This document shows, in pieces, positions 1-9,804 of a stretch of DNA of 64,000 nucleotides. The position numbers and the translations under genes were made by a program. Source of the stretch: Polytrichum commune (taxonomy: Eukaryota; Streptophyta; Polytrichopsida; Polytrichales; Polytrichaceae). The notes below the pieces were generated by a model that saw nothing but the letters and a program-made list of their open reading frames with translations, was not told the origin of the DNA and did not search any database. The DNA lies in contig OX485806.1 in the NCBI GenBank assembly GCA_950295325.1, positions 8,868,001-8,932,000 on the forward strand, written 5' to 3'. Position 1 is the stretch's first letter; each line of letters opens with the position of its first letter.

Positions 1-560
1 GAGAGGGTGTTGGGTAATTGAAATTCAATAGCAACATGGAAGTCCAAAGAGAGACATGTATTGGGATCGATTGGGATATCATATGGAATTTGTGTTAGGT
101 TGAGGTGTTATCCAAGGACACCATCCTCTCTCTTACCTGGGTAATGGATTTGGGGTATCCTTGGGAAGGATATTATGACCCCCTCCATTTCTTCCGCTTC
201 TTTCCTTGGTACACCCCTAAGTACCCTATCTTCGATGGATTCACCATCGAAGAGCACATCCAACCCTTCTTCCATAGCCAATTTCTCCATGTTAGTGAAA
301 CCATACCAAAATTTTTGATGGAACCTTCGTTCCGGGAAAATAGAGTTTACCTGTGTGGCTTGTGGGCGTCGTTGTGGGGTTTGGTGTAGGGATTTGTTCG
401 GTGTTGTCTTCTCCCGGGTCCTCTTGGTGCCAATTTCCTTCACAGCTTGGTTCTCCTTTGCCTTCTCCGCTAAGAGCCGCATGAGGTTTTGTGTGGGTGT
501 GTCTACCTCCATGTTGTCATCATCTCCCAAGATGGGTCGGAATGTGGAAGGCGATGCCAT
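1..560 (-). pseudogene. Unrecognised minus-strand coding fragment
   Basis: The clearest open frame runs from an ATG at 560 down to a stop at 108 (150 codons). It begins MASPSTFRPILGDDDN and is rich in charged residues and in K/R-T-P segments. Past the stop the same frame stays open to the window edge and still reads like protein (IPYDIPIDPNTCLSLDF), so this is probably a gene broken by a nonsense change or cut by the window border. I recognise no domain. A retroelement gag or ORF1 remnant is possible from the context, but no zinc knuckle or capsid motif is visible. The start is the first ATG in the frame. Confidence is low to moderate that it was coding and low for any function. Confidence 0.35.
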
Positions 561-2480
561 GGTATCAAGCAGCTCCCCAATTTGTTCTTGGACTCAACCA
601 CTTTCGATAATCTGGGGGCCTAATTCTCTGAATGCTTGAATCTGGTTGTTGGGATGAATCAGCTCCACCGGCAGTGGCTCGTCGGGGGTGTTGGTAGCAA
701 CTTTGATGCCTCTCTAGTTGTTCCGGCAACCTCTTAGTTGCTCTTGCCACCCCACAGTCGCTCCAACTATTGCTGCTCCTCAGTTCCTCAATCGCTCCAA
801 CTGTTGCTGCTTCTCATCACATTTTTCGCTTCGGCCGGTCCTCCGCAGCTCCTAGCTTCTTCCGGTCTGGCAGCTCCTCTGCAGTTTCCTTTCGTCCCGG
901 CAGCTCCACTGTAGTGTAGTACAGGTCTTACAGTCACCGAATGTAGTTCTCTCCAGGACTTGCTAGTGAGTTTCCCTATCTGTAGTCTAGCTAAGCACTT
1001 TCGAAGAATGTTTTGATGGTTGCGGTTATAATCTATACTCAGATTTTTGAAGGTTGGTGGTGTAGTTCACCTTTTGTGTCCTCACTGGGTTTTCTCTGGG
1101 AGTTTATACTGTTGTTTCAAAAGACAGTGTAACTAATCTTTCTCTCGGTTACCTATTGTTTCAAGAAATCAGAGGTGGTATCTCTCATGTAATCTAGAAC
1201 TTAACTATTTCTCTTCTCTCACAGTCTATTTAATGTTTCCAAGAGTTTTGAAGTGGTGTATCGTATCTGCTCTAAATCTCTACCTCTCTTGCAATGGATT
1301 AGTGCTGTGGATCTGGGCCTCTCATAATTTATCTAATGTTTCCAAGAAATTTGAAGTGATGAATCGTATCTGCTCTAGATCTCTACCTCTCTTGCTATGA
1401 ATTTAGTGTTGTGGATATGGGCCGTGTGTCTGATCGGGGTGGTGGCAGGGATTTCTTGAGTTTTCGGGGGTTATTGGTGTGGTCTTGGCGGCAGTCTCCA
1501 GCGACAGGTGTGTAATTGTGGGGGTGGTTGCAGCGCTGTCTGATATATTCAGGCGAGGTAGGTGACGTTTCTGGGGGTTCCCTTCGGCGTTGGCTGTCGG
1601 TAATCTTCAGCAGCAATTGTTGGCACCTTCAAGTGGTGGTTGCGGCACGCTATGTTCTCTCCGACGATCGGTTTGTGGCACTCTGGGGTTCTCTCGGTGA
1701 TCTGTTGTGGTCCTTCCGGCGATCTGCTGCAGTACGCTGTGGGCCTTCCGGTGATCGGCTATGGTATGTTGTGAATCCTCCGGCGATCGACTACATCAGT
1801 AGCCAAGGCATAAGTAGCATCAATGGCGGCGTTTTCTGAGGGAGCTCTCGTCGGCGATGTGGGAGGTGGATCTCTAGTTTATGCAGGCAGCAGAAACAGC
1901 TACTCCTTCGGTACCCTTTCACAGATCTGTACCGATTCGTGTTTACGTCGTCACTTTGTGTGTTGGGGGGGGGGGGATTTACTCCAATCGATCTCTTTGA
2001 GTTCGGTGCTGAGTTCGGCGGTGAGCTCAGTGGTGGTGAGAGCGGTGGTGGTGAGATCGGTGGTGGTGGGATTGGCGGTGAGTTCAGGGTTGCACTCTCA
2101 GGGTATTCGGCTAGTCTCCTGGGTTACTGCTCCTTCGGCAGCCCACCTCAGCTCCTGCTCCTTCGACAGCTTTCTCACTCTTACTCCTTCGGCAGCTCTC
2201 CTCGGCTTCAGTTGTTGCTTACGTGGGTGATGTGGTAGTTCGGGAAGGGGGGATATATGATGGTGTTGTGGGTGGATGCGGGGGGAGGATTGCCTTCAGA
2301 TCACCGAAGAGGTGGGTGGAGAGGGAGGGGTGGATCGGGGAGCAACATACATGCTACTTCAACCCATCCACCCACGGCCTGACCTCCGGCAGCCTCTCGG
2401 TGGTCTTTCCGGCAGCCTCACGGCGACTCTACTCAAAAACTGAGAGTAGCACTCCTTTCCCTCATGGCGATCCACAAGGA
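561..2480. other. Gene-free stretch, G/T-rich, with degenerate short repeats
   Basis: No convincing gene is seen. The plus strand is G/T and C/T rich. A loose motif around TCCGGCGATC recurs between about 1650 and 1800, and CTCCTTCGGCAGC-like words recur between about 1890 and 2200. Short open frames here look like composition artefacts. The character resembles a degenerate retrotransposon LTR or leader, but I cannot place its ends. Confidence 0.4.
1226..1422 (+). repeat. Tandem duplication, about 100-bp unit, two copies
   Basis: Copies at about 1226-1318 and 1328-1422 share TAATGTTTCCAAGA, TCGTATCTGCTCTA and CTCTACCTCTCTTGC in the same order, with scattered substitutions. No coding sense is apparent. 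Confidence 0.7.
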
Positions 2481-2500
2481 TCATCTTTCCAAAATACCAT

Positions 2501-3116
2501 ATGAAATATAAGTACAATCACTTTACTTTACACATGCACAAAGACAAATCTCAAACGAAACAATATACACACCCAAAATGCAAACCCCACACAAAATACA
2601 TATTACACCCAAAATATAGTCCTCACCAAACATATAGACTCCACCAAAAATACAAACCCCACCCAACATACAAAGGACATCCAAAATACACATACTTCTT
2701 ACCCAAACAAGTAAGAAACATAACACCCGCCACAACCAACCCTCCCACCGCAACCAAATATATATTCACAAAATATCAAAAAGTAGACATGACCAAACCA
2801 AACACACCCAAAACTTACCCAAACCTCAAAACCCACCCAAAACTATACTACAACCCAAAACACAAATACCATGCAAAATACTCAACTTCCATGCTAAAAA
2901 TTAACAAAAACCATAATGAACTAAAACGAGCTCGGCCTACCGGCCTCGCCAATAAAGAAAACAAAAAAAGATAAACGAAAAGATCAACAAAACAAAAACA
3001 TACCAAAAAACCAAAACCACAACTAACACACCAAGACATAAACCACCCAACGCCCCCTACCAACAAAGGCCCATCAACTCAATTACTATATCCCCTATGA
3101 GATTAGAAATCCTTTT
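2501..3116 (+). pseudogene. LINE ORF1 5' fragment (copy C)
   Basis: An ATG at 2501 opens a 157-codon frame (stop at 2974) starting MKYKYNHFTL. It is clearly homologous to the LINE A ORF1 start at 36517 (MKHKYNHLTL). Both have strings of short basic units of the type HPKY-x-PH and both reach a shared RA-x-PTGLA segment. The plus strand is extremely A+C rich with few G, as in the other LINE pieces. The fragment ends where the gypsy element inserted (target duplication at 3112-3116) and resumes at 36316. Before that insertion the two ORF1 starts lay about 0.8 kb apart, so this is either a tandem 5' duplication of one LINE or two overlapping copies. Confidence 0.65.
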
Positions 3117-3866
3117 TGTTGAGAACAACATTAAGAAGCACAAATAAGGCACAAATGGAACTAAGAAGTGAAGACAGATCTCAAAACCATCACCGAATGA
3201 AGAAAGCTTGGACACTGGAAGAGGAAGCCGAACACTGGAGAGAAGCTCTCGGCTTCGGGCTTAGGGTATCGACACGGGAATAGGCCTCTTTCCCACGGCC
3301 TTACAAGGAAAACGCGCGGCTTTGGGTGCCGCTACTCACGGCGATAGGGTTCCCAACCCCGGGAATGGGCTCCCAGCGGGTTAGCAAAGGGGATTAACTA
3401 ATTAACATAGGAGACTATTATATGTAAGCATGTTAAGACTTATAAGAGGAATATATAGGGATTTTAGCAAGCATTAGAAAGTATACTTATTAGCATAAGT
3501 AAGTAGGATTTTGATCAAGGATGATTGTGATTTATATACGAAAAGGCATTATGACGGAGTATATAGGAATGTGGCAATCTTTTGAGAACATGATTATGGA
3601 ATGTAAAATGTTAGATATGCATTATGAGCATATAGAACAAGTTAGATTTTACAAACCATTTAGAAATCAATCAATTATGAAGACTTGATTGGATTCTTAA
3701 AAGCATGTAGCTACAACAAAGATATAGTAAAATCTTCATACTACAAACATTAGGGTAGTGAAACGGTTATAACCGTTTAAGATAGGAGTCATCTACGTAT
3801 ATCAAAGATAGCTAGTATCTATGGAAGTGGAAGATAACAACCACTCTTAGTATAGATTTTGGATAG
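3117..3866 (+). repeat. 5' LTR, first part (upstream U3)
   Basis: Matches 34085-34834 of the 3' LTR over its full 750 bp. It is cut at ATAG (3863-3866) by the 14.8-kb TIR element. The break falls about 12 bp upstream of the LTR TATA box, so the upstream U3 is now about 15 kb away from the core promoter. Confidence 0.95.
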
Positions 3867-3894
3867 AACACTATATTCGTTAAATTGAGACTTT
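3867..3894 (+). repeat. Left terminal inverted repeat, 28 bp
   Basis: Begins AACACTATATTCG and is the exact reverse complement of 18626-18653. The sequences diverge at base 29. Confidence 0.95.
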
Positions 3895-4398
3895 CTCTAG
3901 TCTCAAATTAATATATGGATCAAACAACATTCCGTGTTCCGAAACTATATTGCGAACAATCTCAAATATATTATATGTTCTAATATCCCAAATCTATTAT
4001 GTGTGGACATAAGCACATATGGTAGAGCACTCAACACCAACTTCATCAACAAAAACACTTTGGGTAGAGCACTCCAAACTAGTTTCACCCAAGAAACATA
4101 TAAAATGATTTCTATTATTAGCATGGTCAATAAAATATAGACATTGCAACATACAAAGTGCATGCAATAAATGCATTTTTCTTCAATGGAAAATTTAGTC
4201 CCAAACTTAATAAACAAAATGAACTTCACAACTGTATTGAAATATAGTAAATGGATATTCATCCAACCCCAAACAATATAGCATTCGCAAGCTCTACCCA
4301 AACTTTGCCCCAAGTTTGAGGAGCACACATATGAGTAATATATATTTGTCGAATTACATATTACACTATAATCATGCTAACACAATCCTACCAACTTC
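3895..4398. other. Left subterminal region, no gene seen
   Basis: AT-rich DNA. The decamer TAGAGCACTC occurs twice about 45 bp apart (near 4023 and 4066). Short open frames here have no recognisable content. Subterminal short repeats of this kind often bind transposases; that role is inference. Confidence 0.45.
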
Positions 4399-5145
4399 TC
4401 ATTCAACGTGGGTTGCTTCCTCTGCGATCCGAGCAAGGTTGTCTTTTGCAAAAGTTATGTACTTTTGAGGGATGGACACTGATCCACTATGATTTTTCCG
4501 TGGTTTCCATGCTATGAATATGGAATCTGTATCTACCCAAGATGGACCGTGCTCAGAATCCACCTTCCACCGAAAGTGTTGGTTTGTATCCCAGCCTGTA
4601 TAATGCCGAACAACATCTTCATTCCGTGCTGTCGGTCGGTAGTACTCTACTTGTATTTGTCGAAAATGAGGGCTGGAAGTTACAAAATTTGGATTGGACA
4701 AAGCTCTTGCCACCCACACTGGCTTTGCATATGTCTCATCTCCAGGACGCAAAATGAGCATATAACCTTCATAACAATCCACTGCAATGCGGAAAGATGG
4801 TGGGGGACGACTACTAGCAGGCCCCACGTAATGGTCGTCCACATCAAACTCCTCTCGAACCTCTCCATTTCCCAAAAGACTAGCCTCCGAAGCTTGTACA
4901 TTGACACGTGTTTGTGGCCAAAACCCATGCCTTAAAGTAAGGGGTGTATCTTGATGAAGGTTTGCCAAAGCGCCACGAACACGTGTCCAATATTGTATCC
5001 AACTTCCGTAACGAAGCCAACACGATCCACCAACATCCGCTACCCTCAAACTCTCCCAATATTGTATGAAGCCTGATATGCCTTTACAAATGTCCTCCAA
5101 ATTCTTCATGGGTATTGGTTTGCAAGGCTTAGGCTCTCCGTCAGG
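4399..5145 (-). pseudogene. Minus-strand gene fragment, possible BAH-like C-terminal region
   Basis: The open frame reads leftward from the solo LTR border at 5145 to a stop at 4399, about 248 codons belonging to the element. The first residues of the longer frame (up to 5193) lie inside the solo LTR and are not native. The C-terminal half has a BAH/Tudor-like look: a long-range beta pattern with YMLILRPGDETYAKPVWVAR, then IQVEYYRP and a W-rich end (WVDTDSIFIAWKP). That assignment is tentative. The 5' part of the gene is missing because solo LTR copy 1 lacks matching target duplications and appears to mark a deletion. It is divergent from the ParB/methylase gene on the other side of the LTR. 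It could be the C-terminus of a transposase or of a separate cargo protein. Function unknown. Confidence 0.5.
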
Positions 5146-8054
5146 TGTGGTACTTTTGGGCCACCCCCTTTCGAGGGAGCCTAAAAGTATCACACAAGCC
5201 CTTCGGTGAAGGTGGCCTGCATTTGCAGGCGCCCAAGCCGAACCCGGATGATAGGTGTATAACGTGAGTAGTTAGATTTTTAAGGGAGATTAAATATGCG
5301 TCGTAGTACCTCCGGAGGTTGGGCCTTAGTTTTTTACTAGTGTGGCTTTAAACTCCACTAACCAATTTCATATCTAGTTCTAACCTTAACCTACAACCTA
5401 TTCTACGCGCAGACGCACCAGCCTTGAAACCAAGGCAATCCTAATTTGTGAATTGGGATGGTTCTGATACACCCAACCGGGTGTGACTCATACCACCCTA
5501 ACTCAACGAACGGAATAACGACAATTTGATGGACCATTCAATTCTTTCTATTTCTTTATTTAGTTCTATTTAGTTTTCTAAGCGGGGGAACTTGGCCTAA
5601 GTCCCACCCTTCACACAAATTCCTTCTTAATTACTTACTTTTGTTTGCACGTCCTAACTCACTACATTAACATATTAGGCATCACCCCTTACCTCGGGTC
5701 TCTTGCCAACAAGGGTTTACGATTTATTTTGTATGTTTTGATTGTTAAATGTGTTTACACTAGATAGACCACGAAATGCAACTCAATGGGACCAGGGTGA
5801 CGGGCGACCTGTAGGTTCAACCTGTTGCGCAATCTTCATAAATTGGGGCCATTACTCCCAATCTATGGGGCCAACAACATAATAGTGGATTCGCGGGTCA
5901 TTAACCCCACCTTTCCACCAACAACATTCAGAGTGGTCGTGTCGGTGATTAATCCGACTTACCACACACGAAACTTGCTAATAAATGAAGCTACTACCAC
6001 AAAACATACCAAGGGCCCCGAAAACAATGGAGTTGGGTATTCCCTTGGCGGTCAAGTGGTCAAGCCATTTGACCTTACGAGATAGGTGAGTGGGTTTATA
6101 GATGCGTACCTTAGCCGCGCTCCCTCCAACCCTAAATGGAAGGCTAGCATTAGTAAATTTACCTCAATTCTCCTCGGTTGATTTGGGCTCGATGTAGGCC
6201 GAGCCGCTATCTCCTTCCTTGCTCCACTTCCCTAGCGTCGACCTTGCCTCCTTCTTTGTAACTAGTTTGTTAGTAAGCGTACCTTCGTTAACAATTAAAA
6301 TATAAAGTAGTTATTTTGCACTATAATTTAATCCTAAGAATAATATTTATACTTAGTGCACCTAATTATCTTTCCAATGATCTAAAAATCACTTGAATCG
6401 GATAAGAAATGCAAAAGTTATGAGGGTTGGAAGTGTGAGGTCGATTCAACCGACCCTTCCAACCCACCTATCTACCTTCTAACTTCAAAAATTCATAGCA
6501 CCTTCCTTACTACTTGGATCTAGGCTTTCCTTATACCATTGGAAAGCTATGAACAAGCTCTAACTAGAAAAATTATGACATCAGCAGGTTAAGCTAATAA
6601 AAATTCAGCAGACTCCTTGTAACACAGCAGTCAATCAAGAAGACTTAAACTATGTATTTCACCTTCAACAATTCATATCTAATTCAAATCTTATTCAAAT
6701 CAAACGTTCTATATGACCCTGGAGAGATATTAAAAAGATGTATTTGATAAAAATATGTGATTAGAAAGGTAAGCCGAAGTGAACCCAGCAGGTCCTCTGT
6801 AATGCAGCAGTCAACCAAAAGTTCTCAAACTATGTGTCCCATCTTGCATAATTCATATCTGGTTCAAATCATGCTCAAATCAAATGTTCTAAGCCATTTT
6901 GGAAAGCTACACAAAAGTTCTACTTGGGAAAAATATAATTTCTTGGAATTAAAATTCCTATTGGGCTCGCAGGTCTGATCCAGCAGCCGCTACCCACAAG
7001 ACCACCCAGTTTTTTCTACTCCATCTTTGAAAATTCATAACTAATTGTCATCTTAACCAAATCATAAATGGGAAACGGCTATGGATAGCTATAGGAAATA
7101 TCTCTAAGAGAAAAATGATAAGTATCTTGTTCTAGCTTTTGAACTAAGCCTTCAGGGCATTGGCAGATGAGGTCTATAATGCCTCTACTCAAAACTCTAC
7201 CATCCAACCTACCTCTACAAAAGAAGGAATCATTTTGTTGGTGTGTTAATAAACACACAACCTAACTAGGAGAGAGAGTAGAGGAGGTTCTCAAGCCTTT
7301 CTTTTAGACCATTGAGAATACATGCTAAAGGATTTTTTCCTAACTACATTGAAGCAGGGCTTCGTCCAAAAACTAGAGAAAGAGAGAGAGCTACAAGGTG
7401 GAAGGAGGGGTTTTTAAACCCTCTCACAAAAGGGTTGGACCCCTCCTCCACCGGATGCATTTTTCAAACCCTTTCCCGAAATTTTGGCTCGGGGGTTTTC
7501 CTGGTTGAGGTTGCCACCCTCTCGCCGAGGTGGCTCCGACAAAAAACCTTTAGAAATCTTTCTAATTTTTCCGCCATCGAGTTGGCAAGGGGCCAAGTGG
7601 GCAAGGGGGCAAGTGGGCAAGTATCCCCCTTGCTCTCTTTCTTTTTTTTTTCTTCAAAAGTCTTCAAGCCGATTTTATCTTCTTACGTAAAACACCTCCA
7701 ATAGTCTTGTGTGCCTCACACTAACTAATAAACTAACACTTGCTTAGCTAGCATTTACTAGCATTTGCTTAATAGCTAGCATCTACTAATATTTGCTTAG
7801 CTAGCATCTACTAACATTTGCTTAATAGCTAGCATCTACTAATATTTGCTTAGCTAGTTGTTTTTACTAGCTAGCATATTTTTTCTACTTTGCTATCTTC
7901 TAGCACTACTTAGTTTCATTTTGACCTTCCTTCTTCTAGGCTAAATGCTAAATGAACTAATTTTCCCTAAATTCCCTATCAATTCTAACTTTTAATGCTA
8001 ACATTCTAACTAAAAGTGATCCCGCAGAGTGGTGGACCACTCAAAGGGTTCACA
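5146..8054 (+). mobile_element. Solo LTR copy 1 (2909 bp), no matching target duplication
   Basis: Starts TGTGGTAC and ends GGTTCACA (TG...CA). It is nearly identical to copy 3 (38817-41672) and inverted relative to copy 2 (9805-12645). It is about 53 bp longer than copy 3 because of an extra tandem unit of GCTAGCATCTACTAA type near 7750-7850. Flanks are TCAGG on the left and TTTGG on the right, so there is no 5-bp target duplication, unlike copies 2 and 3. Recombination between LTRs of two different insertions, with loss of the DNA between, is the simplest explanation. Short open frames inside it are not genes. Confidence 0.85.
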
Positions 8055-8443
8055 TTTGGGTCGACCGACCCAAACACAGCCCAAACACAGCCCCTTGTTT
8101 GGGTCGCTCGACCCAAACACAAAACAAAGCATCATGTTTGGGCCGAACGACCCAAATATAACACAAAGCATCATGTTTGGGTCGAACGACCCAAACAAAG
8201 TCTTCTAATTATAAATTCATAAAGAAATCATCAATATAAAATTCACATCAACCCAAAATAATAATCAAGGAATGTATCAAGGAAAAGTATCAAGGAATCC
8301 TGCATGTCACAAACAATATAAAATGCAAATCCACCCAATAATCACAACATTCTTATTATCATTACAAATGATGCTGAAATATATAAATACACAATCCACC
8401 TAAACCTATTCATGTCGTAGATGTTTGGGTCGAACGACCGAAA
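8055..8443. repeat. Palindromic-site cluster 1 (five copies)
   Basis: Sites of the form TTTGGGTCG-NN-CGACCCAAA are at 8055-8074 (AC centre), 8098-8117 (CT), 8137-8156 (AA, one arm change), 8176-8195 (AA) and 8424-8443 (AA, one arm change). The first four are about 39-43 bp apart. The cluster lies directly upstream of the AG|ATG boundary of the ParB/methylase gene. The first site abuts solo LTR copy 1. Confidence 0.95.
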
Positions 8444-8470
8444 CTAACCTTGCACATTATTTTCTTACAG

Positions 8471-9796
8471 ATGGCTCCAAAGAAAAGACCCGGTGAAAGG
8501 TGGTTCATGCCTGTGCCGGACATGTTGTGGCAGGAGCACGAAACCCCGCAGGATGACTCCTATTCCCCTAAGGACGGGCTTGTCCTCGCGTGGTCTATAC
8601 AAGTGGTTAAGGGTTCGCAATACAAAATGATTTTTGTTGTGAAGGTTGGGACCGTGGAGAAGCACACATGGGCTACTCTTACGGGGTGGGAGGTGGCATC
8701 GGTTCAGTCTCTTGGAGACTACGTGGATGTCATCCTCGAGAACAACGCTGTCCAGAACGCGCATATGTTTATGCACCAGTTCTCCGAACCCTTTGACGCT
8801 ATCTATGCAAAAGAAACATGTGTAGAACCAGACGTCATAAAACCGGAGTCCATATTCATTGATAACAGTACATCGAACACAAAGGTGTCGAGCAGATTCA
8901 CGAAACTAAAGCATGCAATCAGCGTGCTCAACAAAGCCCTGCAGAGCAAAACCAAGTCTCAGCAACCCGTGAGGCGGAAAGCAACCACAGAGGAAGGAGC
9001 AGGGTCGTCAAGACCTCAATCGGTGAGGAAGCCGCGACCAGTACCGGCTGACTCGCGGAGGACCACTCCCTCCCAAACACCTGCGGATAGCGAGACGCCT
9101 ACACCTTCTGGGAGCCGTCAAACAACTCCATCCAAGAGGGGGAGAGAGTCATCTGTGATGACTGACGAGCCAGTCTCACCGGAGTTGCGTATGCCGAAGC
9201 CCGGCGAAGAGGTGGATGCAGGGGAGCTGCAGAAAATCGTGAACAATTTCACGACGAAATGCTCCCACTGTTTTTTCATGGGCAGGGATTTTAAGTTCGA
9301 CGTGAACATCAGCCAGTGCCATCTAGCGCCACCGGAGAAGTGTGTCCGGGCAAAGGAGGACGCCTACGTTGACTGGATAATCGCGCACATCGTTTGCGAG
9401 CAGTTTAAAGACGACAGGCAAACGATAGTAGTGATGCCACAGGGTCTCAAGAAAATGCCTACACCTGAAATGTGGCCCACAATTCAAAAGGGCGATTTTT
9501 GGCTCATAGACGGCCAGCACAGCGTGGAGGCATCCAAGAAAATCCAACTCATGAATGAGTGGGATGATCCGAACAATCAGAAGGAAAAGCTGAAGGTTTG
9601 GAAGGCACTGGTGGTGTGGTCTGACGACGAGACCAAGCTCAGCGACATCTCCCGGTACTTCAATATGGGAAATAAGAAGAGGGCCTACCAAGCTTCCTGG
9701 ATAAGGAATATTATGGCCTCGCGGGAGGTGTGGGAGTTCTATGGTAGGCATCCCAAGGAGAGGGAGAATGCGAAGGACAAGAATCCCAAATGGGAG
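8471..9796 (+). CDS. ParB/methylase-like gene, exon 1 (ParB/DGQH-like domain)
   Basis: Coding from ATG 8471 to a donor GAG|GTGAGT after 9796 (442 codons, phase 0). Residues about 1-165 are folded-looking with no recognised domain. About 165-235 is a K/R/S/T/P-rich linker. About 255-442 carries a ParB/sulfiredoxin-like signature: an IVVMPQGLKKMP strand, then WLIDGQHSVEASKK with DGQH at residues 347-350, like the ParB (D/E)G-(E/Q)-HR motif, then LKVWKALVVWSDDETK. The ATG follows TTTTCTTACAG, a good splice acceptor, so it may be an internal exon boundary and true 5' exons may have been lost at solo LTR copy 1. ParB-like plus DNA methylase fusions are known in phage and bacterial proteins; finding one in a plant transposon is unusual. 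The ParB call rests on motif reading only. Confidence 0.65.
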
Positions 9797-9804
9797 GTGA
9801 GTAT

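Noticed and set aside
569-585. tRNA-iMet primer site (TGGTATCAAGCAGC)
   Set aside because: It lies on the opposite strand to the adjacent coding frame, diverges after eight bases, and no LTR boundary is visible.
1516-2504. Overlapping plus-strand ORFs in the left region
   Set aside because: They arise from G/T-rich composition and degenerate repeats; overlapping frames of similar length exist and none has protein-like content.
5146-8054. Genes inside the 2.9-kb repeat (for example the 130-codon frame at 7312-7704)
   Set aside because: The same frames recur in all three copies because the copies are LTRs; there is no domain content and the frames overlap on both strands.
8055-8200. A CRISPR array (short repeats at regular spacing)
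   Set aside because: This is eukaryotic DNA, the repeats are palindromic with a variable centre, spacers are only about 20 bp and partly alike, and other clusters sit in introns and exons.
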